In this document: one piece after another, positions 1-7,388 of the stretch
Layout: the number at the start of each line of letters is the position of its first letter
Numbering within the stretch: position 1 is the first letter of the stretch
Source: JANYCO01 sp964437245
GTDB taxonomy: Bacteria > Bacteroidota > Bacteroidia > Cytophagales > Cytophagaceae
NCBI GenBank assembly: GCA_964437245.1
Contig: CAYTGJ010000129.1
Coordinates: 1 to 13,175, forward strand
DNA: 13,175 nucleotides
Direction: 5' to 3'
Position numbers and translations under genes: made by a program
Notes under the pieces: generated by a model
Told to the model about the DNA's origin: nothing
Databases searched by the model: none
Seen by the model: only the letters and a program-made list of their open reading frames with translations

Positions 1-2496
1 TCAGGAGGAGAAGACTTCCGGTATGGCTGGCGAACGATCCTGAATTATTTGTGGCATGGAGCGCCCACCTATACCTGGAATCCTGTCACCCATCAACAGC
101 AAGCTGGAACGAACAATTATAATCAGCTGATGGCACAACGGTTTGCTTCTTTTCTGCATCATCCGGAAAGTGCTCCTTACAACAATGCATGTTTTAATGC
201 TGCTGCCAGCGTTCCGGGACTTACGATCGGGGGAGCATCTAATATCCGCTGGGAATATACCATGAGTGGTACCAACGGTGGATCTTTTGTTTTGCCTATG
301 CCCTACGGCCCCGCCAGTCCTTCGGCTGTCGTAGCCAATAACTGGGATCTGATGTCCCAGTTGTTCCGGCAATGTGTCATTACCTTCGACGACCAGGGAG
401 GGAGCGGTGCCCAGCGTTATCTCACTGCTACCCCCCAGTATTTTCACGAATGGTTCCGGCTCCTGGGAATGCTGGTGCTTACCGGAAACTTTCATTCCCC
501 TATGCATGTAGCACCGGAAGCCAACCTGAAGGTCTACAAATCGGTCGATAAGACTTTTGCCTATGAAGGAGACACCATTACGTATACTATTTCCTACCGG
601 AACTACGGAAAACCGGACGGGACCAACGTAGTGATCAAAGACACCCTGGATCCCGGCTATACCTATCTAACAGGAAGTTCAACATTGCCGGTCTCTTATA
701 CCGGCAACGTACTGACCTGGAATATCGGGACTGTGACAGGAATGCACGCCGGCGTACTGGCCCAAACGATGGATTCGCTTAAATTCAAAGTAGTGGTACT
801 GCCCGGAGCACCCGAAAGGATCTGCAATTCTGCCTCCATCACCGAAAACGGTGTATTCCATTGGAAAAGCAATGAATACCCTAACCATATCACAGATGTG
901 ATGGAACGCAATTGCGTGGATATCTTATCACAGAAACCTTTATCGATCATCAAAACAGTAGACAAAGCAGTGGCCGATCCGGGAGAAGAACTGACCTATA
1001 CCATTGTGGTCAAAAACCGGCCAAGCCCGTTTCTGAATGGCGGACGTCCCGGAGTAGTTGTATCCGGGGCACACGGTGGAGTATCAGCGGCACAGAATGA
1101 CCTGCTACTGAAATACCGCATTACCCACGGAGCGCATGAGCCCCTTATCAATTACAAAAATTACCGGGTCTCCTATTATGTCAATCAGAATCCGATCCCT
1201 ACCTGGGGACTTGTAACCACGATCAGCGAAGGAACCACCGATCCGGTCACCTATGCGAATAGTTATCCTACCCTGGCTCAGCAGGCTCTGGTGCCGGGAG
1301 TCAACTGGAACCATCGTTTTATCTTAACATTTCCCAACCGTCGTGCTACCACTACATTCAGGCTGACTGACAACCGGGGCGACCGTTCGAAAATACACGA
1401 AGGAGCCCTGGAACCTCTCCGTCTCGTAAATCAGATCAATGCGGGCTGGGTAAACTTCAACGCACTCGACGACTGGTCAGCAGAGCCTGCAATCACAGCC
1501 GCCGATGGTGCTGGGTATTTCCCGATCACCAACGACTGGACGGATCCGCTTGATCCGGATGTACCGGTGACCAAGTTGCATCCGGATCAATGCGGTACTG
1601 TTTCCAACAACATCCAAAAGCAACTGGTGGAAGAATGGGACGGCTATACCTGGCGGAGAATCTATGGAAACGCTCCCGTATCGGGAAGAGAACTGACCAA
1701 TATAGTAGTGCGGGATATTTTACCTCCGGAATTAACATTTGGGTCTTTTGTAAGCGGCCATCCTGCCGGCACCTTAAGCGGTAATATAATTTCCTGGCCG
1801 GTAATCCCTTTACTTCTCACGGGTGATTCTGTAGTATATAAATTCACCGCAACAGTAAAGTCTCCCTGCACAGATCCCTGGGCCGTCAACGTTGCCACAG
1901 CAGTAGCAGTAAACGAACCCATCGTGCGGGATACTGCACGAACCAATATTACGGGATGTGCCCTGCCGCTGGAGCTTCTTTCCTTCAAAGGGAAAACTTC
2001 CGGCGAAAACAGCGTCAAACTCCAATGGAGCATAGCGGACGAGGAAGCCGGAACAATCTATGAGCTGGAACGTTCCGCAGACGCAAAGGTTTTTCATCCT
2101 ATTACTAAAAAGGTATCCACTAAAAATGTTCCTCTGGCAGAGTACACTTATCTTGACGAACTTCATTTTTCTCAATTGTTTTACCGCCTGAAATATTATA
2201 CACCAGGAGGATCCGTGCACTATACGCGGGTAATCAGGGTAGCCGCTTATGCTCCGGATCAACTACTCGTTACCCCCAACCCCTCTTCCGGTAAGGTACA
2301 GGTTACGCTTCCGGAAGATCCCTCCGGAAAAGTTTCTGTAAAGGTGTTAGACCTTAGCGGAAAAGAAGTTATAAACCAGGAGCTAATTCCGGAAGGGAAT
2401 CGTTTCGAACTGAATCTTCCGTTGGTACAAGGGGTGTATTTATTACAGGTATCAACGGGACAGATCCTCTACACGACAAAGGTCCTGGTAGAATAA
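1..2496 (+). CDS. Secreted T9SS-sorted protein, probable GH8 glycoside hydrolase with DUF11 repeats (5' partial)
   Basis: The reading frame is open from base 1, so the gene starts upstream of the window; 831 residues are visible. Seen: an N-terminal stretch (RYGWRTILNYLWHG, then NWDLMSQLFRQ and TPQYFHEWFRLLG) that resembles the C-terminal half of the catalytic domain of Bacteroidota GH8-like secreted enzymes. Next is a DUF11-type repeat from about residue 173 (VYKSVDKTFAYEGDTITYTI) and a second one from about residue 314 (IIKTVDKAVADPGEELTYTI). The second repeat is interrupted by an insert of about 215 residues and resumes near LTNIVVRDILPPELTFG. Then comes the LPLELLSFKG segment common before T9SS tails, and a type A sorting domain (VTPNPSSGK ... 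GVYLLQVSTG ... TTKVLVE) at the end. Inferred: an exported or surface-attached polysaccharide-degrading protein. The GH8 call is from remembered family resemblance and the acidic catalytic residues lie outside the window. The T9SS tail and DUF11 calls are firm. It ends at a strong terminator shared with the convergent gene. Confidence 0.72.
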   Translation, partial: SGGEDFRYGWRTILNYLWHGAPTYTWNPVTHQQQAGTNNYNQLMAQRFASFLHHPESAPYNNACFNAAASVPGLTIGGASNIRWEYTMSGTNGGSFVLPMPYGPASPSAVVANNWDLMSQLFRQCVITFDDQGGSGAQRYLTATPQYFHEWFRLLGMLVLTGNFHSPMHVAPEANLKVYKSVDKTFAYEGDTITYTISYRNYGKPDGTNVVIKDTLDPGYTYLTGSSTLPVSYTGNVLTWNIGTVTGMHAGVLAQTMDSLKFKVVVLPGAPERICNSASITENGVFHWKSNEYPNHITDVMERNCVDILSQKPLSIIKTVDKAVADPGEELTYTIVVKNRPSPFLNGGRPGVVVSGAHGGVSAAQNDLLLKYRITHGAHEPLINYKNYRVSYYVNQNPIPTWGLVTTISEGTTDPVTYANSYPTLAQQALVPGVNWNHRFILTFPNRRATTTFRLTDNRGDRSKIHEGALEPLRLVNQINAGWVNFNALDDWSAEPAITAADGAGYFPITNDWTDPLDPDVPVTKLHPDQCGTVSNNIQKQLVEEWDGYTWRRIYGNAPVSGRELTNIVVRDILPPELTFGSFVSGHPAGTLSGNIISWPVIPLLLTGDSVVYKFTATVKSPCTDPWAVNVATAVAVNEPIVRDTARTNITGCALPLELLSFKGKTSGENSVKLQWSIADEEAGTIYELERSADAKVFHPITKKVSTKNVPLAEYTYLDELHFSQLFYRLKYYTPGGSVHYTRVIRVAAYAPDQLLVTPNPSSGKVQVTLPEDPSGKVSVKVLDLSGKEVINQELIPEGNRFELNLPLVQGVYLLQVSTGQILYTTKVLVE

Positions 2497-2522
2497 AAAC
2501 ACCCGTATATTATATTGGAGAC

Positions 2523-2562
2523 AAAAACATATTTGTTGCAGCAATGCAACAAATATGTTTTT
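2523..2562. terminator. Bidirectional intrinsic terminator between convergent genes
   Basis: A perfect 18-bp stem has arms AAAAACATATTTGTTGCA (2523-2540) and its reverse complement (2545-2562), closed by a GCAA (GNRA) tetraloop. A-tracts and T-tracts flank both sides, so it works as a terminator in either direction. It sits 27 bp after the stop of the T9SS protein and 11 bp after the stop of the opposing gene, which is where a shared terminator is expected. Confidence 0.9.
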
Positions 2563-2572
2563 AAAAAATTCC

Positions 2573-3433
2573 TTATTGATATATTTCTGACAAAGGACTT
2601 CCATTCCGGTTGACCTTGTCTATGATTTTCTGCAACTGTACTTTATCATCTCTTAAGACAGAAAGTATATAACGACCTTCGGACAAGGCTTTAAAATCAT
2701 TTACCCAATAGGTTTCATAAATTTGCTCACTTCGATAAACGTTGTTTCCCTCCATATTTTCCAGTTGAATCACCCAGGCAGTAGTATCAATGGATTGACG
2801 GAACTTCACATGGATCTTATCGGTGACCGGATTCGGATAAATCAGTATTTCTGCTTCCATTCCGTCTTTATCATATCCCAGTTTCTCAAAATCCTCTTTC
2901 AGAAAAGTGACCGCTTCTGTAGCCGCCAGTTTAAATACGGTATATTCAAATGCGATGTAGTCCATATTATTTCCACTATACAAAAGAGAGGTACCATCGT
3001 CCTTGATTCCGGAGATCTTCAGCAGTACATAATCGTCTGAATTTTTCAGCTTCAAAATGTAAACATCCCCTGTCGCAATTCTTTTGATGACAGAGACAGC
3101 CGTCTGCGCTTCAAACAACTTTTTCACGGAAGTATAAGTCGCTCCTTTGAGATCAACATTTTTCACCTTTACAAAACTGGTTCCGTTTCCGCCTTTCAGT
3201 TCCCGCCGAAAAAAAGGCAACCGATCCGTAATCTCAGTAGTATTAATAATATCTTTTTCACGGTCATTTTCATGGAGCCATTTTTCAGAATTTCCATAAA
3301 AATCCCAGGCAGCGGCTCTCGGGCCCTGCATATTGTAAATGATACCGGAGTGCTTCAGTACTTTTGCTTCCAGCCTACCAGCCAGCATAAGTCCAGCAAT
3401 TGCCAGGAAGAATGATCTCAAGAAAATACTCAT
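2573..3433 (-). CDS. Secreted protein with T9SS-type C-terminal domain, function unknown
   Basis: This is a 286-residue protein. Seen: a signal peptide at the N terminus (MSIFLRSFFLAIAGLMLAGR, then LEA as a possible cleavage site), and a central part without a recognised enzyme motif (residues about 25-195). The last 90 or so residues look like a T9SS type A sorting domain (ILIYPNPVTDKIHVKF ... GRYILSVLRDDKVQLQKI). The terminal region is longer than usual after the last strand (about 17 residues), so the sorting signal may be divergent. It converges on the large T9SS protein and shares its terminator. An export role is inferred from both ends of the protein; what it does outside the cell cannot be read from the sequence. 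Confidence 0.75.
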   Translation of the reverse strand: MSIFLRSFFLAIAGLMLAGRLEAKVLKHSGIIYNMQGPRAAAWDFYGNSEKWLHENDREKDIINTTEITDRLPFFRRELKGGNGTSFVKVKNVDLKGATYTSVKKLFEAQTAVSVIKRIATGDVYILKLKNSDDYVLLKISGIKDDGTSLLYSGNNMDYIAFEYTVFKLAATEAVTFLKEDFEKLGYDKDGMEAEILIYPNPVTDKIHVKFRQSIDTTAWVIQLENMEGNNVYRSEQIYETYWVNDFKALSEGRYILSVLRDDKVQLQKIIDKVNRNGSPLSEIYQ

Positions 3434-3811
3434 AGTTCAAATAGGGTAAAGTTAAACCATCCGTAATAACAGCTATCCATAAGCTAGTAAAAACCGAAGA
3501 AAAACATTCCCGCTCTGCATGAAAATTATGCACAAGATTTTCCTGTCCAATTGATCAATGCCTGGCTACAAGCGGGGGACTGATCTTCTTACTAAAATAC
3601 TATCCTAATTTGGGAAAGATATGCCTACACTAAAAAACAAGAGCTCAGTTACATGATACTTGCCACTCCTCTCTATTCCACCCGGTGGGTTATCCTGGAT
3701 ACTTACAAGCTGTTTATAAGAACACAAACAGCAGCTTCGAAGAATCAATCAGCCGTCGTTTGTGTCTCACCCCCCTGGTGAGTTAGTAGATGAAAGCATA
3801 TTATGACCAGG
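3434..3811. other. Intergenic stretch without a convincing gene
   Basis: These 378 bases lie upstream of one minus-strand gene and downstream of another. Near the end of the DUF4468-like gene there is a short hairpin CTCACC-CCCCT-GGTGAG (3766-3782). It is nested beside a longer-range inverted repeat ACACAAAC (3722-3729) / GTTTGTGT (3758-3765). Together they could form a weak terminator for the minus-strand gene at 3812-4324, but no T-tract follows. I saw no promoter matching the TAnnTTTG pattern for the gene ending at 2573. Confidence 0.4.
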
Positions 3812-4324
3812 TTATCCTTGCATCGCTTTTTTAAATTCCTGTGTAAATTTTTCCACCCCAGACGGCGTATCTTTTTTGATCTTATCCCATCCTGCCTGTG
3901 GTAAGATCAGTTTTCCGCATTCTGCTCCCGGAGCTTCCAGCTTGCCTCCATTTCCTTTTCCTTTGTCACCCATGTGATGAAAATCCGTATACTCGTAGGT
4001 ATACAGACCGTCTTTGCAAGTAATTTTTACAGTGAACTCTACCGTCCCTTTATCCGTCAGGCCGCTGGTAGCACCAGGATATTGAACAGGAAAAGAACCC
4101 GTAAAAATAAAAATACCTTCTGCTCTCTTAATACCGGTGATCTTATATTTCCCGGTAGCAAATTTCTGAGCCCGGGCAAACAAAACATCTTTCTTCCCTC
4201 CGGGTACCGATACAGTTTCTGAATAAACAATCTTGCCGGATGATTTCACCGGCAGATCTTGCTGTGCATGGAGGCTATTCAAGGATAACAGCCCAAGTAA
4301 AAATAACATCATACATTGTCTCAT
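3812..4324 (-). CDS. Small secreted protein, DUF4468-like (TBP-like fold)
   Basis: This is a 170-residue protein with a clear signal peptide (MRQCMMLFLLGLLSLNSLHA, cleavage after HA before QQD). The mature part follows the DUF4468 layout: a strand ending in ETVSVPGGKKDVLFARAQKF, an alternating strand region (GTVEFTVKITCKDGLYTYEYTDFHH), and a C-terminal amphipathic helix (VEKFTQEFKKAMQG). DUF4468 proteins are abundant in Bacteroidota and have no established role. The family assignment is from pattern memory and is moderate; the secreted nature is firm. It is transcribed divergently from the 518-aa protein, and a 26-bp inverted repeat lies between them. Confidence 0.68.
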   Translation of the reverse strand: MRQCMMLFLLGLLSLNSLHAQQDLPVKSSGKIVYSETVSVPGGKKDVLFARAQKFATGKYKITGIKRAEGIFIFTGSFPVQYPGATSGLTDKGTVEFTVKITCKDGLYTYEYTDFHHMGDKGKGNGGKLEAPGAECGKLILPQAGWDKIKKDTPSGVEKFTQEFKKAMQG

Positions 4325-4506
4325 ACGCTGAATACGATTTAAAGGTCCTGATTACCTCTCAACGCTTGAATTTCTTGCTACTTCCAACCCCTCTTCTCAT
4401 TTTCAAAAGTTAAGGTATCTTTCGTTATACGAATTAAATTAACCATTTGCCGTAAAATAAGGTAGGATCTTTACGCCACTACCTCACTATATTTACGATT
4501 CCCAAG

Positions 4507-4532
4507 TACTAAAAAATCGATATTTTTTAGTA
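4507..4532. promoter_or_regulatory. 26-bp inverted repeat in a divergent intergenic region (candidate operator)
   Basis: The arms TACTAAAAAAT (4507-4517) and ATTTTTTAGTA (4522-4532) are perfect reverse complements around CGAT. The repeat lies 30 bp before the GTG start of the rightward gene and overlaps an AT-rich promoter-like stretch (TATATTTA at 4531-4538, close to the Bacteroidota -7 pattern, though without a TTG at the right distance). It could bind a dimeric regulator or form a transcript hairpin. The symmetry is seen; the function is inferred. Confidence 0.4.
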
Positions 4533-4562
4533 TATTTATATAATAACCAACACATAATTACG

Positions 4563-6119
4563 GTGCCAAGGATAAAGTCTAAAAATCTTTATGATCTTAT
4601 AAAGTCAATGAATAAAAACGAAAAGAGGTATTTTAAGGTCACAACCTCCTTTTCTGACAATGCCGACGATAAAAAGGTCCTATTGCTGTTCGACGAAATA
4701 AACAAGCAGGATGACTTTGACGAAGATAAGATCCTGAAAAAAAATCCTGCTCTGAAAGCAGCTCAGTTGTCCAACCTGAAAGCATACCTGCACGACCGGA
4801 TCCTTCAGAGTCTCCGGCAGTTTCACCTGCCCAAGATCATGGATATCCAGATCCGTGAGCAGATTGATTATGCACAGCTTTTATTTGAAAGAAGATTGTA
4901 CGACCAGGGGAAAAGCTGTCTTAAAAAAGCGAAGAAGATGGCCCGGCTTTACAACAACCTGGAATTGCAACTTGAGATCATCAAACTGGAAAAAGGTGTA
5001 CTTACGCAAACCACCGAAGATGGTCTGAGCAAGGTAGACGACATCATCACAGAAGTCCGCAGCATCAACTCACAGATCAACAATCTGAATATATTTTCCA
5101 ACTTATCGATCAAGCTCAATTCGTTCTATACCAAGATCGGTTATATACGGGACGAGGCCGACTATACGATTGCCAAAGACTATTTCAATTCCAGTCTTCC
5201 TCAATTTAAGGAAGAGGAGCTTTCTCCAATCGAAAAGATCTACCTCTACCGGTTATACATCGGCTACTATTTCTTCATACAGGATTTTGAAAACGGATAC
5301 CTCTATTCCCAGAAACTGGAAAGTTTATTTGAGAGTTCCAACACCCTGATCGAGACCAATACCGAAGACTATATCAAGGCCCTCAACAATCTTCTGATCT
5401 CTCAGTACAAGCTTTTCCGCTACCATGAGTTTGAAGAGACCAATAAAAAACTGCAAAGCATCAGTTCTCTGGACAGTCTTCAGAAAAACGAAAGCATGCG
5501 TATACGGTTGTTGAAATATTATTATACGAATACGATCAACCATTTTTTCATGACCGGTAATTTTGAAAAAGGGATTGAATTTATCATGCAAAACAACGGG
5601 GAAGAAATCCACTCTCTTCTTTCCAAACTTGACCGGCATTCTTCTCTGATCCTGAATTATAAGATCGCTTGTCTTTATTTTGGGGCAGGGAATTTCAATC
5701 AATCGATCCGCTGGCTCAACAAGGTGATCAATACTCCCGACATGGATTTCCGCGAAGACCTGCACTGTTTTGCCAGGATCCTGAACCTGGTATGTCATTA
5801 CGAACTGGGGAATTTTGATGTGATCAAGTATTACATTATTTCAACGTATCGTTTTCTCTGGAAAAAAGACGACTTACACTTTTTTCAAAAATACATCCTG
5901 GGCTTTCTGAAAAACCTGAATACCAATCTGAGCAATAAAGACCTGATCGACCGGTTCCAGAAACTCAAACTGCAACTTGTTCCGCTGGGGAATAGCGCCT
6001 TTGAAAAAAGAGCATTCATTTATTTTGACATTATTTCCTGGCTGGAAAGTAAAATTGAAAAACGTTCGGTACAGGAGATCATTCAGGACAAATTCACGGA
6101 GCGGATCGTCAATCCCTGA
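4563..6119 (+). CDS. Helical-repeat (TPR-like) cytoplasmic protein, function unknown
   Basis: This is a 518-residue protein starting at GTG; the first ATG in frame is 15 codons in. The GTG start keeps the family-like opening KNLYDLIKSMNKNEKRYFKV, which resembles a common Bacteroidota group of hypothetical proteins of about 500 aa beginning LxDLIKSLxKxEKRYFK. There is no signal peptide or membrane segment. The rest is strongly alpha-helical, with paired helices rich in aromatic residues that look like degenerate TPR or helical-hairpin repeats (for example QDFENGYLYSQKLESLFESS and GNFNQSIRWLNKVINTPDMD). No catalytic motif is seen. Base composition matches the left chromosomal part. It is the last chromosomal gene before the cassette array. 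Confidence 0.7.
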   Translation: MPRIKSKNLYDLIKSMNKNEKRYFKVTTSFSDNADDKKVLLLFDEINKQDDFDEDKILKKNPALKAAQLSNLKAYLHDRILQSLRQFHLPKIMDIQIREQIDYAQLLFERRLYDQGKSCLKKAKKMARLYNNLELQLEIIKLEKGVLTQTTEDGLSKVDDIITEVRSINSQINNLNIFSNLSIKLNSFYTKIGYIRDEADYTIAKDYFNSSLPQFKEEELSPIEKIYLYRLYIGYYFFIQDFENGYLYSQKLESLFESSNTLIETNTEDYIKALNNLLISQYKLFRYHEFEETNKKLQSISSLDSLQKNESMRIRLLKYYYTNTINHFFMTGNFEKGIEFIMQNNGEEIHSLLSKLDRHSSLILNYKIACLYFGAGNFNQSIRWLNKVINTPDMDFREDLHCFARILNLVCHYELGNFDVIKYYIISTYRFLWKKDDLHFFQKYILGFLKNLNTNLSNKDLIDRFQKLKLQLVPLGNSAFEKRAFIYFDIISWLESKIEKRSVQEIIQDKFTERIVNP

Positions 6120-6281
6120 AAAAATTCTTAGATTGTTTCGGATTAATTTTAATACGATTCCCAGAGTCCGATTCAAGACAGCCCCAGGAGTTTATGAAAT
6201 TGCTACAGAATATGCGTATCCCAAAAAACAGAACTGTTCGGGATGAACTAGCAGGTTCTGGTCGTACCTAGATTTCATCGG
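6120..6281. other. Boundary spacer between chromosome and cassette array
   Basis: This spacer is about 160 bp with no gene, no tRNA end and no obvious terminator. It links the end of the 518-aa gene to the 33-bp palindromic sequence at 6282 that opens the array. It may hold the original left junction of the array, but I see no direct repeat that would mark a target duplication. Confidence 0.4.
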
Positions 6282-6314
6282 CCTGGCTGGTCTGGGGACC
6301 AGCCAGGAAACAAG
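6282..6314. repeat. 33-bp palindromic repeat, copy 1
   Basis: The arms CCTGGCTGGTC (6282-6292) and GACCAGCCAGG (6297-6307) surround TGGG, followed by AAACAAG. The whole 33 bases recur exactly at 13019-13051. In both places the repeat is followed by a truncated integrase fragment and preceded by unrelated DNA. It is GC-rich in an AT-rich array, like a REP-type intergenic hairpin or the end of a small mobile element. I do not recognise it. Confidence 0.8.
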
Positions 6315-6319
6315 AAAAA

Positions 6320-6472
6320 GGTACAGATTTAAGGTATATCCAAGTATTATTAGGACACGAGAGTAGCAAAACTACAGAGATTTATACCCATGTAACCACA
6401 AAAGGATTTAGTCAGATAAAAAGCCCTATTGAAGCATTGGATTTTCAGGGAATTGGGATTAAATTGAGTTGA
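6320..6472 (+). pseudogene. Tyrosine recombinase (IntI/XerC-like) C-terminal remnant, copy 1
   Basis: Fifty codons and a TGA remain. They read GTDLRYIQVLLGHESSKT, then TEIYTHV, and a tail GFSQIKSPIEALDF. This contains the LLGH box and the nucleophilic Tyr (codon 6383-6385) of tyrosine recombinases. The tail pattern G..(I/V)(K/R)SP..AL is shared with integron integrases and some XerC-like recombinases. The N-terminal domain and the first catalytic Arg are missing, so it cannot be active. The reading frame is open back to 6272 through the palindrome but has no credible start. The 55 bases 6320-6374 are identical to 13121-13175. Confidence 0.85.
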
Positions 6473-6517
6473 GGGATAATTTTTGGAGTTATGGAAAATA
6501 AATATTCAATACTACAA

Positions 6518-6545
6518 TTGATGCGATTATTTGAATTTATATTTA
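6518..6545 (+). promoter_or_regulatory. Candidate cassette promoter (Pc-like) in module copy 1
   Basis: TTG (6518-6520), a 17-bp spacer, then TATATTTA (6538-6545) fits the Bacteroidota primary-sigma pattern TTG-N17-23-TAnnTTTG except for the last base. It lies between the integrase stop and the attI-like site and points into the cassettes. The motif is seen; promoter activity is inferred. Confidence 0.45.
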
Positions 6546-6575
6546 ACCCAGATTCAAAGATCTCATAAATAGGAA

Positions 6576-6603
6576 ATACCCGCAATGCGGGTATGGATAC
6601 GTT
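6576..6603 (+). other. attI-like recombination site 1
   Basis: A 19-bp palindrome, ATACCCGCA-A-TGCGGGTAT (6576-6594), is followed by GGATAC and the GTT (6601-6603) at which the two copies of this module diverge. Everything before the GTT is shared with the second copy; everything after belongs to the cassette. The ATG within the palindrome end (6593) is in frame with cassette A. Confidence 0.6.
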
Positions 6604-6637
6604 AGCAGCAACCATTAAACGAACAGCATATCTAAGT

Positions 6638-7237
6638 ATGAGTATTGATTTGCGTATTGTGATCGGACATAAACTCTCATCATATGAAGTTATTAATTTT
6701 CCTTTTTTGCTTGAGAAAGACCAAAAAATGAAACAAATATTCATTGATAAACAAAAAAAGATATCGACTGATTATTTATCTAAGTCTTTCTTAGAAAGAA
6801 TCAATGAAAGTAAAGGTTGGGAAAATGTTAATGAAAAAGACTTAGAAAATTCTTGGGCAAATAATGAAACACCTAAATTGTTAGATGACAATGGTTATAT
6901 AACTTGTGTTTTAAATACTTACTTCGGATTTGTAACATTTAACAAACAGACAATTACACTCGTGTATTTTCCAGAGCATAAGTATTCGAATTTGTTTTAT
7001 GAACCACAAAGAAGTTTTATCTTTGAATTTAGTAAAAACCTAGCACAATTATTAAAACAAGACAAAGTTATCTATTGTTCTGACACTCATTCGACCGAAC
7101 AAATTGAATCTTGGTCATACGAAGGATTATCTATAGACACAATTGAAAAACTAGCAATTGAAAAATTCGGCAAACATGCTGTAAACATTGAAGAAGCAAT
7201 AGAAAATAGATTTTTAATTGAATATATTAAAACTTAG
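6638..7237 (+). CDS. Cassette A: protein of unknown function
   Basis: I prefer the start at ATG 6638 (199 aa, MSIDLRIVIGHKLSSYEV). An in-frame ATG at 6593 would give 214 aa but lies in the attI-like site and would not travel with the cassette. The protein is soluble, with no signal peptide, membrane helix or recognisable catalytic motif. It has a central beta-rich part (YITCVLNTYFGFVTFNKQTI) and a C-terminal part containing WSYEGLSIDTIEKLAIEKFG. The stop is 11 bp before the R'' arm of attC1. It is AT-rich, unlike the left chromosome. It may be an immunity- or toxin-type cassette protein, but I see nothing specific. Confidence 0.65.
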   Translation: MSIDLRIVIGHKLSSYEVINFPFLLEKDQKMKQIFIDKQKKISTDYLSKSFLERINESKGWENVNEKDLENSWANNETPKLLDDNGYITCVLNTYFGFVTFNKQTITLVYFPEHKYSNLFYEPQRSFIFEFSKNLAQLLKQDKVIYCSDTHSTEQIESWSYEGLSIDTIEKLAIEKFGKHAVNIEEAIENRFLIEYIKT

Positions 7238-7248
7238 CAAATATGGCA

Positions 7249-7384
7249 GCTGCTAACAAGGGTTTGCCAAAAGTGGGGCTAAAGTCCTTCGATTGAGCAT
7301 TTGTGCCAGGTTCAACGGTAGTAATTCTATTGAACTTTTGTGCTAAAAATCCCCGCCTTCGGCAAGCCCCAAAACGTTACCAGT
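7249..7384 (+). other. attC-like site 1 (end of cassette A)
   Basis: The R'' arm GCTGCTAAC (7249-7257) is the exact reverse complement of the first nine bases of cassette A (GTTAGCAGC at 6601). The next arms pair as GGGTTTGCC (7260-7268) with GGCAAGCCC (7361-7369, one G-T) and GGGG (7275-7278) with CCCC (7351-7354). An internal inverted repeat GTTCAA...TTGAAC forms the variable tip. The junction is GTT at 7376-7378. Confidence 0.75.
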
Positions 7385-7388
7385 AACC

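Larger units (their letters stand above)
6380..6603 (+). repeat. Direct repeat copy 1: integrase 3' end + leader + attI-like site
   Basis: Aligned with 8270-8493 at a constant offset of 1890 bp, the 224 bases differ at only three positions that I can find: CAT/CAC in the integrase, CAG/TAG in the integrase, and a T/G in the spacer after its stop. Similarity starts at the codon before the active-site Tyr and stops exactly at the GTT cassette junction. Confidence 0.9.

Noticed and set aside
1662..2262. Long minus-strand frames opposite the large secreted protein
   Set aside because: They are shadows of the plus-strand gene, which has a clear T9SS tail and repeat domains.
3653..3781. Possible 42-residue plus-strand reading frame beginning MILATPLYSTRW
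   Set aside because: It has no promoter or conserved-looking motif, unusual composition, and ends within a hairpin. It is more likely chance in an intergenic region.
6320..6472. An active short recombinase starting near the palindrome
   Set aside because: It lacks the N-terminal domain, the first catalytic Arg and the H..R box, and there is no credible start codon after the TAG at 6269.
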